Source: Candidatus Aminicenantes bacterium UBA6072
GTDB lineage: Bacteria; Acidobacteriota; Aminicenantia; UBA2199
Direction: 5' to 3'
DNA: 64,000 nt
NCBI GenBank assembly: GCA_002436105.1
Contig: DIXU01000004.1
Coordinates: forward strand, 62,001 to 126,000
Shown here: in pieces, positions 1 to 7,602 of the stretch
How positions within the stretch are numbered: position 1 is the stretch's first letter
Layout of the letters: every line of letters starts with the position of its first letter
Translations under genes and position numbers: made by a program
The notes under the pieces: generated by a model
What the model was told of the DNA's origin: nothing
The model's input: the letters and a program-made list of their open reading frames with translations, nothing else
Database searches by the model: none

Positions 1-608
1 GCCGCTTCGGAGACCTGCTGCTCGGCGACCGGGCCGGACGCCGGAAGGAAATCGCCGCCGAGATCGACTTCGTCCGCGCCCGCGCCGACGCCATGGGGCG
101 CATCCGCGACCTGGGCCGCGCCGGACGCATCCCGTTACGCGTCACCCACAACGATACCAAGTTCAACAACATCCTCTTCGGGCCCCGCGGCGGCCTGTGC
201 GTCATTGACCTGGACACGGTCATGCCCGGATATGTCCATTACGATTTCGGCGACGCCATCCGCTCGGCCGCCAACTGCGCCCGCGAGGACGAGCCCGACC
301 TGAGCCGCGTCCGCCTGGACATGGCCGTCTTTCAGGAGTTCGCCCGCGGGTACCTGGGTGAGTTGCGCGGGCTGCTCAGCGCCGGGGAGGTCGCCCATCT
401 CGCCTTCGCCGCCAGGCTCATGACCTACATGGTCGGGTTGCGCTTCCTGAACGACCATCTCGACGGCGACCGCTATTTCAAGGTCGACCGGCCGGGGCAC
501 AACCTGCAACGGGCGCGGGTGCATTTCCGGCTGCTGGAGGACATGGAAAGACGGTGCGCCGAGATGGAGGATTTCGTCTCCGCCCTGGCCGCCGGGCCTG
601 CTTCCTGA
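1..608 (+). CDS. Phosphotransferase of the APH/choline kinase fold, 5'-truncated by window edge
   Basis: The reading frame is open from base 3, so the gene starts before the window and only its C-terminal 200 or so residues are visible. The kinase catalytic loop is clear: HNDTKFNN (HxDxxxxN, the Brenner motif) followed 16 residues later by the metal-binding DLDT. This is the aminoglycoside phosphotransferase/choline kinase superfamily. The spacing and the GLCVIDLDTV stretch resemble sugar kinases such as N-acetylhexosamine 1-kinase more than resistance enzymes, but the substrate cannot be fixed from this fragment. An internal ATG at 93 is not a credible start because the upstream frame also codes in the same style. 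Confidence 0.8.
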   Translation, partial: RFGDLLLGDRAGRRKEIAAEIDFVRARADAMGRIRDLGRAGRIPLRVTHNDTKFNNILFGPRGGLCVIDLDTVMPGYVHYDFGDAIRSAANCAREDEPDLSRVRLDMAVFQEFARGYLGELRGLLSAGEVAHLAFAARLMTYMVGLRFLNDHLDGDRYFKVDRPGHNLQRARVHFRLLEDMERRCAEMEDFVSALAAGPAS

Positions 609-778
609 CGAAGACGGGCTGGCAGAAGGCCGGCTCGCCCAGGGAAGACGCCACCAAGGCGCGCACGCGCGCTGCATCGCCGCGAAACGCGCAGTCGGCC
701 TCCAGAACGTCGACCTGGGCGGGCGAGCCCGGGCAATGGAAAAACAAAAGGGTCAGGGTCAGGAAATTCGCAGGCCGG

Positions 779-808
779 TTGCATTTGCTTTTTACCGTTT
801 GCTAGAAT
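779..808 (+). promoter_or_regulatory. Sigma-70-like promoter for the macro-domain gene
   Basis: TTGCAT at 779-784 and TAGAAT at 803-808 are 18 bases apart, 18 bases before the ATG at 827. This falls in the 218-base spacer after the kinase fragment. Confidence 0.5.
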
Positions 809-826
809 GAACCGCGGGGGAAACCG

Positions 827-1396
827 ATGGCGGGAACGATCATCATCAAGAAGGATTTCCGCGGCGGCCAGACGTTCGCCGTGGTGGTCAATGACATCCT
901 GTATGAACCGGTGCAGTGCATCGTCAATGCCGCCAACGGCATGCTGGCCCACGGCGGGGGAGTGGCGGCGGCCATCGCCGAGGCCGCCGGCAGCGAGCTG
1001 CTGGCCGACTGCCGCGAGATCATCTGCCAGCGCGGCCGCATCCCTTCCGGACACGCCGCGGTCAGCAAGGCGGGCAACCTGCCCTTCCGCGGCGTCATCC
1101 ACGCCGTGGGGCCGAAAATGGGCGAGGGCGACGAGGAGCGCAAGCTGGTGCAGGCGCTGAACGAGGCGTTCGGACTTGCCGAGGAGCGGCGCTGGGCATC
1201 CCTTTCATTCCCGGCCGTCAGCTCCGGGATCTTCCTGGTGCCCCACGCCACCTGCGCCCGCGCCTACCTGCGGGCGGTGAAGGAGTTCTTTGCCGCCCAC
1301 CCGCTGTCGCAGCTGCGCGACATCCGCCTGTGCCTGTTCATGGGCCCGCTGCTGGATACGGTCAGGAAGGAATGGCCCAAGGCGTTCGCCGATTGA
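827..1396 (+). CDS. Macro domain (ADP-ribose-binding) protein
   Basis: A single macro domain of 189 residues. The ADP-ribose-binding signature NAANG is at residues 34-38 and the glycine-rich GGGV at 43-46, followed by the second phosphate loop SSGIF near residue 130. Macro domains bind or hydrolyse ADP-ribose or O-acetyl-ADP-ribose; Asn and the GGG loop needed for hydrolysis are present, so deacetylation or de-ADP-ribosylation is plausible. The start has a G-rich ribosome site (GGGGGAAACCG). It is a single-gene unit with its own promoter, and no ADP-ribosyltransferase partner is visible nearby, so a toxin-antitoxin role is not supported here. Confidence 0.88.
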   Translation: MAGTIIIKKDFRGGQTFAVVVNDILYEPVQCIVNAANGMLAHGGGVAAAIAEAAGSELLADCREIICQRGRIPSGHAAVSKAGNLPFRGVIHAVGPKMGEGDEERKLVQALNEAFGLAEERRWASLSFPAVSSGIFLVPHATCARAYLRAVKEFFAAHPLSQLRDIRLCLFMGPLLDTVRKEWPKAFAD

Positions 1397-1421
1397 CAAG
1401 CACCTCCGTCCGCTCTATAAT
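1393..1421 (+). promoter_or_regulatory. Consensus sigma-70 promoter of the AdoMetDC-like gene
   Basis: A perfect TTGACA (1393-1398) and perfect TATAAT (1416-1421) are 17 bases apart. The -35 box starts two bases before the stop codon of the macro gene ends. Predicted transcription starts near 1428, giving an unusually long leader of about 160 bases before the ATG at 1588. The leader contains a five-codon GTG ORF (1450-1467) and a GGCGG/CCGCC inverted repeat (about 1480-1502). Confidence 0.8.
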
Positions 1422-1587
1422 GCGGGCTGATTTGAAAATTGCAGGCGAGGTGAACAAGGGCCATTGAATAAGAAAACGGCGGCCGACAGGGGAGATAACC
1501 GCCAGACCCTTTTTCCAGCGCTTCCCCGCGTGCAGGCCGTCGCCGCCGGCGCCGCGTACGTCTTTTCCCCGTCCCCAGGAGGCCCGC

Positions 1588-2811
1588 ATGGCGTTCACCG
1601 TCCCTGAAGCATTCGAGCCCGCTCCCACCGCCACCATCATTCACGCCTACAACAGCGAGGGCATCACCCTGCAGGCGCTCAGCGACGACGACATCTGGAC
1701 GGTGATCAAGTCCTCGGGGGCCAACCTGATCGGCAAGCCCAGCATGCAGCCGCGCGTCCAGGTCATGGACCGCTACAGCCCGGAGCGCGACATCCATATC
1801 AGCCAGGTCGAGATGTCGCTGGCCATCGAGGAGTCGCACGCCAGTTATTTCTGGGAGCGGCAGGTCTCAGGAAAGAAATCGTTCGAAATGGCCAGCATGG
1901 AGGTCAACACCTGCGGCGACTCGCTGAGCCCCAAGGTCCTGGGCACCTTTCTCGACCTCTGCGACTATCCCGAGTTCGTTTCCTTCATCTACTTCGCCCC
2001 CACGCCGCTGCTCAAGGAACAGAAGATATCCGACCGGGAATCGCTGCGCAAGCAATGCTTCAAGACCCCGGTCGACTGCTGGTCGCGCTACATCATCGAC
2101 ATCCAGGCTCCCATCGAGATCCAGGAAGGCAAGCTGTTCATCGCCCACCTGCACCGCAAGGATGTGACCCGCATCGTGAAGCGCCTGCGCGAGGAAGTCA
2201 TCGAGAGGTATTCCCAGCACTCCATCAAGCTGGCCCGCAGCGACCGCAAGCTGAAGCTGATGGTCAATTCGCAGCAGGAGGAGTACCTGGCCTGCGCCTT
2301 CTACGATTGCGACCAGAAGTTCGTCAATTCCCTCTGCAACCCGCGTATCCGCGAGGACGAGGCCCTCTACCTGCTGGAAGACTGCTTCGAAGACGTGCTG
2401 CTCTCCACCGACACGCCCTTCGTTTTCGAGCATGATTTCGATCCCCCCGGCTACACCAGCGTTTTCCTGACCGGGGGCACCGGCTACATCGCCCTGCACG
2501 TCACCCCCAACCCCATCGGCCAGACAAAAAACTTCGTCGAATTCTGCGCCTACATCCATCCCAGCATGTGGGTCTTCGAACGCGAGTCGCTGGTGCACGT
2601 CATGTGGCCGGTCCTGAAGCTGTTCCAGCCCGGAAAGGCCGAGATCCACTACCGTCTCTCCTCGCGCAACATCATGCGCGGCCGGAATATCCACCAGAAA
2701 TTCATCCGCAAGCGGCTGATCGGCCTGGGCTATACCTACGAGGACCTGGTCTCGTTCTATGACGAATACTTCGGCCGCACGTTCTTCCACCTGAACATCG
2801 AGAAAAAATAG
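1588..2811 (+). CDS. Eukaryote-type S-adenosylmethionine decarboxylase homologue
   Basis: 407 residues. The sequence aligns by eye with human/yeast AdoMet decarboxylase rather than with bacterial SpeD: DIWTVI (35-40), NTCG (107-110), DCW (163-165), PPGYTS (286-291), LHVTPNP (303-309) and FQPGK (346-350) match SEWDIL, KTCG, DCW, PCGYSM, IHITPEP and FKPGK of the eukaryotic enzyme. The equivalents of the proton-donor Cys82 (here C109) and of His243 (here H304) are kept, and S291 or T290 sits at Ser229. The ESS self-cleavage motif that yields the pyruvoyl group is not evident, and there is an extra stretch around residues 200-255. Family membership is well supported; decarboxylation of AdoMet is uncertain. 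Ribosome site AGGAGG precedes the ATG by six bases. No spermidine synthase is adjacent. Confidence 0.72.
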   Translation: MAFTVPEAFEPAPTATIIHAYNSEGITLQALSDDDIWTVIKSSGANLIGKPSMQPRVQVMDRYSPERDIHISQVEMSLAIEESHASYFWERQVSGKKSFEMASMEVNTCGDSLSPKVLGTFLDLCDYPEFVSFIYFAPTPLLKEQKISDRESLRKQCFKTPVDCWSRYIIDIQAPIEIQEGKLFIAHLHRKDVTRIVKRLREEVIERYSQHSIKLARSDRKLKLMVNSQQEEYLACAFYDCDQKFVNSLCNPRIREDEALYLLEDCFEDVLLSTDTPFVFEHDFDPPGYTSVFLTGGTGYIALHVTPNPIGQTKNFVEFCAYIHPSMWVFERESLVHVMWPVLKLFQPGKAEIHYRLSSRNIMRGRNIHQKFIRKRLIGLGYTYEDLVSFYDEYFGRTFFHLNIEKK

Positions 2812-2904
2812 CCGTCAGGATTTCCCCGATTGCGCCGTTGCCCGGCCTGGCATATCCTTGGGCCGGGAGAGCGGGACGGGATCATTTCCCGGCCCGGAAA
2901 AACC

Positions 2905-3330
2905 ATGCGCTTACGCTTCAACCTGCAGGCGATACCCGTGGCCCTGGCCGCCCTGGGGCTTTGGGCCGTCATCGGCGGCTGGTACGTCGCCCTCGCCCCG
3001 GCCGGCCTTTCCGGTCCCGACAATATCGGCATCGTCCTTTCCACCTTCGGCGTCTGCCTTTTTCTCGCCGACCGCCTCGCCTTTCGCTGGCTCAAGGTCT
3101 CCTGCTGGGTCATCTTCTTCAAGCTCTGGTTCTGGGGCCTGATCTTCGTCGTTTGGGGGCTGGTGGAATGGCTGCGCGCCTATCAAGGCGGTTCCGGGCT
3201 GTTCTTCACCCTGCATTGGCTGGCCACCATCGCCGTCCTCGCCTTCGCCTGGCTGTTGAGCCGCCGGCCGGCGGCCGCGGCATCCCGCGGGCGCATGCGG
3301 GAATCCACCGGTCCTATTTCCCTGCGCTGA
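2905..3330 (+). CDS. Small integral membrane protein, unknown function
   Basis: 141 residues starting at ATG 2905; an in-frame upstream start exists at 2830 but reads through sequence unlike a protein and lacks a ribosome site. The product has four predicted membrane helices (about residues 8-28, 37-55, 62-85 and 98-118) and short loops, ending in a basic tail rich in Arg and Ala. No family was recognised. It is in the same direction as the AdoMetDC-like gene, 93 bases downstream, and its 3' end overlaps the convergent beta-propeller gene by 17 bases. Confidence 0.6.
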   Translation: MRLRFNLQAIPVALAALGLWAVIGGWYVALAPAGLSGPDNIGIVLSTFGVCLFLADRLAFRWLKVSCWVIFFKLWFWGLIFVVWGLVEWLRAYQGGSGLFFTLHWLATIAVLAFAWLLSRRPAAAASRGRMRESTGPISLR

Positions 3331-5647
3331 AAATAAATATCTTTCCCGCCAGGAAATCGCTGACCCAAACGCTGTCCTCCGCGCCCGTCTGGATCCGGCA
3401 GAGATCGTAGACGCAGTCGCCGAACTGGCCGCGCATGAAGAAAGAGCTGTTATGCCCGGCGAAGCCGGTTTCCCCGAAAGGATACGGCTCGCGGTGGCGC
3501 AGCGTGAAGCGTTCCGTCGCCGGGTCGAAAAGGATGATGAGCAGCTCGCCGGCGGTGTGGCTGGTGATCCAGAGCCGATCCCGGCACCCGGCCAGCTGGT
3601 CGGGGCGGCCTGGGAAGGGAATGGAGAACGTGCGCGGCCGGGCGCCCAGCCGGGTCAGGGAATTGTCCCCGTGATTGAGGACGAATGCGTCCGAGCCGGA
3701 CAGGGCGATCTTCAACGGCTGGCGGCCGCAGCGGACATCGCTGCGGGAAAGATCGCCCTTGGCGATCACGCTCGTTGAGTCGCTGTCGAAGTTGGTTACG
3801 TAGATCGATTCCGGGCCGACCGCCAGGGCCGTGGGGGTGATCCCGACCTCCAGGCGGCGGACGGTCCTGCCGGTCCCGGCATCGACGACCTGCAGCACCC
3901 CGTTGTCGCCGTCCGTCTCGCCCACGCGGCCGATCAGCAGCCAGTCGCGGCCGGGATCATGCGCCAGCAGCCGCTGCGTGGTCTCGCGGCTGACCGTGTC
4001 CTCGAGTTCCACCCGCATGTCCCCCTGGTTGGGAGCGCGCACCTCATCCGGGAGCGTGACGTAGAATTGCTTCTCGTCCCCCCAGTTGTTCTGCAGGGCG
4101 AACAGGGCGCCGGCGGGGGAGAGGGCCATGGCCTGTGCCAGGCGGGGGATGCGGCGGTCGTAGAAGGTGAGGTCACTGCCGCCGATGCCCAGGATGCCGT
4201 TGCGGGCCGCCCAGATGTAGACGACCGGCCAGTAGGACTGGTGCGGGCCGTAGGATAGAAGCACGTTGCCGGCCGGGGTCGCGAGCGCCTGGTGCGGGTA
4301 CGGCACCGGCAGGGTCGTGGTCGTCAAGCTGCCGTCGGGGGCGATCCGGGCCATCTGGTCCTCGTTGTTGAAGGCGAGGAACGCATCGCTGCCGGGCTGC
4401 CGCAGCAGTTCCTGCGGCGCCCAGCCGGTGCGGATCTTGTCCAACCCCCCCGTAGCCGGGTCAAAAACGGTGATGGCGGCGCCGAAGGCGCCGTTGACCG
4501 CCGTGGCGCCCAGGGGGATGTACAGCCTGCCGTCGCCGGGATGGAAGGCCATGTTGAACATGTGGGGCAGGACGGCGGGCTGCAGAAAGCGCCGGCGCAG
4601 GCGGCGCGTCTTCAGGTCCACCTGGTCGATCTCGCCGTAGGCCCAGCTGCCCACGTACAGGATGTCATGCGCCGCGTCCAGGGCGGTGGCGTCGTTGCCG
4701 TAGGCCGGGAGCAGGATCTCGCTGACTTTCCCATGGCGCTTGAAGTCGACCACGTGCAGGCTGGCGTGGTTGTCGTAGGGGATGAAGATCTCATCCCGCT
4801 CCTCGGCGTAGCCAATGCCCACCCCTTCGCTGAAGCCCGGCAAGGGGACGACGACATCGCCCGTGCCGTCGATCCTGATCTTGGCTGCCTGGATGACCTT
4901 GCGCGCCGCCGTCTCCACCACCAGCAGGATGGCTTGCTGCCGGGGGGAATAGCCAGCGTAATGCCAGCGGCCTGCGGGCTCGAGGGCCAGCGGACGCTTG
5001 CCGAGGGGCCGGATGTCGTCGGCGCTGAAAAGGTGCAGCGTGGCGGAGTATCCGTCGATGGCGGCGACGCGGCGCGCGGCGCTGTCGCAGACGATCTTGC
5101 GCGGGGGCGGCGGCGGCGTCTGGTTCAGGTTCCGCGCCGCTTCCTTCCTTTCGCTCCAGGGGATGAAGCGGATCCTGCCTTTTTTCAAGTCGAGCCACGC
5201 CAGGTCGCCGCTCTCGCGGCCGACCAGAAACGCATTGCCGTTGGCCTCGTCCACGGCCACCATCTCGAACTGCGCCCGCGTCGGAAAGGAGCGCGAGCGC
5301 CCGGTAGCGGGGAACACCACCTCCAGGGTGCGCCGGCCGATGACATAGATGTTGCCGCTGCGCGGATCAATGGCCAGGGCCTCCGACTTGAGGTGCTGCG
5401 GCACGCGCGTGCCCACCGGGATATTGCGCACCGTCCGTCCGGGGCCATCGATGAGCGTGACCGAGGAGCTGAGGGTATTGGCGACCACCAGCCGGTTTCG
5501 CTCCGCGTCCATGCGCACCAGCAACGGCCCGGCGGCATTGACCTTCAGCCCCAGGGACGCCAGCAGGTCGACGCGGGTGATCCCGGCGCCGGCCATGACC
5601 GGCAGGGACAGCAGCATGACCATGAAAGAGATGATGCAGCGATGCAT
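3314..5647 (-). CDS. Secreted YVTN-type beta-propeller protein
   Basis: 777 residues from ATG 5647, chosen because it follows GGAGG by four bases and begins a signal peptide (MHRCIISF, hydrophobic core, cleavage near AGA). The rest is a chain of about 50-residue beta-propeller blades; typical blade cores are SSVTLIDGP, IYVIGR, ILYVGSW and IYVTNFDSDSTSVI, the last near residue 650 being a good YVTN repeat. Length suggests one large or two propellers. Such proteins act in the periplasm or at the surface as binding scaffolds; no catalytic motif was seen. It is transcribed alone, divergently from tlyA, from a promoter at 5672-5700. Confidence 0.75.
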   Translation of the reverse strand: MHRCIISFMVMLLSLPVMAGAGITRVDLLASLGLKVNAAGPLLVRMDAERNRLVVANTLSSSVTLIDGPGRTVRNIPVGTRVPQHLKSEALAIDPRSGNIYVIGRRTLEVVFPATGRSRSFPTRAQFEMVAVDEANGNAFLVGRESGDLAWLDLKKGRIRFIPWSERKEAARNLNQTPPPPPRKIVCDSAARRVAAIDGYSATLHLFSADDIRPLGKRPLALEPAGRWHYAGYSPRQQAILLVVETAARKVIQAAKIRIDGTGDVVVPLPGFSEGVGIGYAEERDEIFIPYDNHASLHVVDFKRHGKVSEILLPAYGNDATALDAAHDILYVGSWAYGEIDQVDLKTRRLRRRFLQPAVLPHMFNMAFHPGDGRLYIPLGATAVNGAFGAAITVFDPATGGLDKIRTGWAPQELLRQPGSDAFLAFNNEDQMARIAPDGSLTTTTLPVPYPHQALATPAGNVLLSYGPHQSYWPVVYIWAARNGILGIGGSDLTFYDRRIPRLAQAMALSPAGALFALQNNWGDEKQFYVTLPDEVRAPNQGDMRVELEDTVSRETTQRLLAHDPGRDWLLIGRVGETDGDNGVLQVVDAGTGRTVRRLEVGITPTALAVGPESIYVTNFDSDSTSVIAKGDLSRSDVRCGRQPLKIALSGSDAFVLNHGDNSLTRLGARPRTFSIPFPGRPDQLAGCRDRLWITSHTAGELLIILFDPATERFTLRHREPYPFGETGFAGHNSSFFMRGQFGDCVYDLCRIQTGAEDSVWVSDFLAGKIFIFSAGK

Positions 5648-5671
5648 TCGGCCTCCTTGACTCGATGGTTC

Positions 5672-5700
5672 ATGGTAGCCCGCAGGCGGCCGGGAGTCAA
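5672..5700 (-). promoter_or_regulatory. Promoter of the beta-propeller gene
   Basis: On the minus strand TTGACT (5700-5695) and TACCAT (5677-5672) are 17 bases apart, about 25 bases before the ATG at 5647. Confidence 0.5.
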
Positions 5701-5711
5701 GGCGGCGCGGC

Positions 5712-5740
5712 TTGTCAAGACACGGACATTGGGATATCAT
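5712..5740 (+). promoter_or_regulatory. Promoter of tlyA-nadK
   Basis: TTGTCA (5712-5717) and TATCAT (5735-5740) with a 17-base spacer. The ATG at 5755 lies only 14 bases after the -10 box, so the leader would be about eight bases, consistent with the absence of a ribosome binding site. Confidence 0.55.
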
Positions 5741-5754
5741 TGCCGGCAAGCAGC

Positions 5755-6534
5755 ATGAAGAAGGAAAGAAAAAACCGCCTGGACCGGGCGCTGGTGGAGC
5801 GCGGGCTGGCCCCGGACCTGCAGCGGGCCCAGGCGCTGGTCATGGCCGGCGAAGTGCTGGTCAATGGCCGCATGACCGACAAGGCGGACCACCGGGTCGG
5901 GACCAGTGAAGCGGTCGCGATCAAGGCCAGGAACCCGTACGTCTCGCGCGGGGCGCTGAAGATCGCCAGGGCCGTCGAGGAGATGGCCCTGGACGTGGCG
6001 GGACTGAAGGTCCTCGATATCGGCATCTCCACCGGGGGGTTCAGCGACTTTTTCCTGCAGCACGGCGCCGCCGAAGTCTTCGGCGTGGACGTCACCATCG
6101 ACCAGGTCGACCCGCGCCTGCGCGCGGATCCGCGCCTGCGCCTGCTGGAGACGAACGCCCGTTTCCTGAAAAGGGAAGACGTCCCCTTCGTACCCGACCT
6201 GGTCGTCATGGACCTCTCCTTCATCTCCATCACCGCCGTCCTGCCCGTGCTCGCCGGTTTCCCCGGCGCCCCGGCGCTGGTCCTGGTCAAGCCGCAGTTC
6301 GAGGCCCAGCGCGGCCGCGTGGGCCGCGGGGGAGTGGTCCGCGACCGCCAGGCGCGCCGGGACATCCTGCTGCGCCTGAAACATCGCGTCGAGGAGATGG
6401 ATTTCGGCGTCAGCGGCTGGTGCGCCGCCGGCGTCAGGGGGCGCCGGGGCAACCAGGAATATTTTTTTCTGCTGCGGCACGGGAAAATTAATTCCATTGA
6501 TGATAAAATGATCGCCGATGCCGAAGAAATTTAA
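5755..6534 (+). CDS. tlyA: TlyA family rRNA 2'-O-methyltransferase (hemolysin A family)
   Basis: 259 residues. An N-terminal S4 RNA-binding domain (about residues 6-66: RLDRALVERGL, RAQALVMAGEVLVNG) is followed by an FtsJ/RrmJ-like AdoMet methyltransferase domain (YVSRGALKI, then VLDIGISTGGFSDF as the AdoMet motif, LVVMDLSFIS as the acidic catalytic region, LVLVKPQFE with the catalytic Lys). Family members methylate 2'-O of cytidines in 16S/23S rRNA. The end overlaps nadK by 17 bases, a gene pair that is common in bacteria, so the two are translationally coupled. Confidence 0.92.
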   Translation: MKKERKNRLDRALVERGLAPDLQRAQALVMAGEVLVNGRMTDKADHRVGTSEAVAIKARNPYVSRGALKIARAVEEMALDVAGLKVLDIGISTGGFSDFFLQHGAAEVFGVDVTIDQVDPRLRADPRLRLLETNARFLKREDVPFVPDLVVMDLSFISITAVLPVLAGFPGAPALVLVKPQFEAQRGRVGRGGVVRDRQARRDILLRLKHRVEEMDFGVSGWCAAGVRGRRGNQEYFFLLRHGKINSIDDKMIADAEEI

Positions 6535-7363
6535 GCATGCCGTGATCGTGGCCAAGCCGCACCAGGACGTGGCGCATTACCTGCGCCAGGCCATCGCCGT
6601 GCTGGACGAGCAGGGGGTGAACCATGCCCTGGAAAAGACGGCGGCCGGGCTGCTGGGGATGAACGAATACCGCGAGCGCGAGGACGTGGCACGGGACGCC
6701 GACCTGATCGTCGTCCTGGGCGGCGACGGCACGTTCCTTTCCATCGCCCGCCAGGCCGTGGAGGCGCAGGTGCCGGTGGCCGGCTTCAACCTGGGCACCC
6801 TGGGCTTCCTGACGGCCATGAAAAAGGAGTCGCTGGCCGAGGGGTTGGCGCACATCCTGGAAGGCCGCGCCGCCGTTTCCTGGCGCAAGCTGCTCCAGGT
6901 CGACTTCCGCGGCGCAAGCTACACGGCCCTGAATGACGTGGTGGTCAACAAGGGGGCCATCGCCCGCATCGTCAAGCTGCTGCTGACCATCGACGGCGAC
7001 ATCATGGCCGAGATGAAGGGGGACGGCGTCATCCTGTCCACGCCCACCGGCTCCACGGCCTATTCCGTATCCGCCGGCGGCCCGATCGTCAGCCCCGACG
7101 TGAACGGCATCGTCATCACTCCCATTTGCCCGCATTCCCTCACCTTCCGGCCCCTGGTCGTGCCCGACGGCGCCGAGATCGCCGTGCGGCTGCAGACCCC
7201 GCACATGGACACCATCGTGACCATCGACGGCCAAACGGCCCTGCCGTTCGACTACGAGGAAGAGATCCGCGTCCGCGTCTATCCCAAGATGCTGCCCATG
7301 CTGGTCGCTCCGGGGACGAATTATTACCAGCTGCTGAACGAGAAATTGAACTGGGGGCTGTGA
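6518..7363 (+). CDS. nadK: NAD kinase
   Basis: 281 residues. Diagnostic motifs are GGDGT (about residues 68-72), LNDVVV with the NE/D motif (about 140), and TPTGSTAYS (about 171-179), the NAD-binding and catalytic elements of ATP/polyphosphate NAD kinases. The enzyme phosphorylates NAD at the 2' hydroxyl of its adenosine ribose to make NADP in the cytoplasm. Length is normal for the family. It starts inside the end of tlyA. Confidence 0.96.
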   Translation: MPKKFKHAVIVAKPHQDVAHYLRQAIAVLDEQGVNHALEKTAAGLLGMNEYREREDVARDADLIVVLGGDGTFLSIARQAVEAQVPVAGFNLGTLGFLTAMKKESLAEGLAHILEGRAAVSWRKLLQVDFRGASYTALNDVVVNKGAIARIVKLLLTIDGDIMAEMKGDGVILSTPTGSTAYSVSAGGPIVSPDVNGIVITPICPHSLTFRPLVVPDGAEIAVRLQTPHMDTIVTIDGQTALPFDYEEEIRVRVYPKMLPMLVAPGTNYYQLLNEKLNWGL

Positions 7364-7403
7364 CTGGCCTAAGGCAGGAGCCAGTAGAGCATTGAGATCT
7401 CCT

Positions 7404-7526
7404 GTTCCAAGTTCCACGTTCCAAGTTCCAGGTTGTAAATCGTGATGAGTGATAAGTGATGCGTGATGAGAAAGAACTGGAATTGCTCCGTTCTTCAATT
7501 ACCACTATCACTATCACTACCACTAA
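7404..7526. repeat. Three short tandem word arrays in the nadK/TPR spacer
   Basis: The 239-base spacer 7364-7602 carries three consecutive degenerate arrays of four units: period 7, consensus GTTCCAN (7404-7434); period 7, consensus GTGATRN (7442-7470); and period 6, consensus AYCACT (7501-7526). No ORF or RNA gene was seen here. The units differ from array to array, which sets them apart from ordinary microsatellites. Confidence 0.85.
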
Positions 7527-7557
7527 TGCCTGGAAGGTTCCCCGCTAACACGACCAC

Positions 7558-7585
7558 TTGTATTTCGCTTGCAGTTCGTTATAAT
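7558..7585 (+). promoter_or_regulatory. Promoter of the TPR/propeller gene
   Basis: TTGTAT (7558-7563), 16-base spacer, consensus TATAAT (7580-7585), 17 bases before the ATG at 7603. It lies just downstream of the word arrays. Confidence 0.6.
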
Positions 7586-7602
7586 TGCCATAGAGGTTCA
7601 GA

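Noticed and set aside
827..1396. Macro-domain gene considered as a DarG-type antitoxin
   Set aside because: No DarT-like ADP-ribosyltransferase is adjacent and the gene has its own promoter.
4292..5758. 488-codon plus-strand frame opposite the beta-propeller gene
   Set aside because: Shadow composition; the minus frame has a signal peptide, ribosome site and YVTN blades.
7404..7526. Tandem repeats considered as a CRISPR array
   Set aside because: Units are only 6-7 bases and contiguous with no unique spacers, and no cas genes are present.
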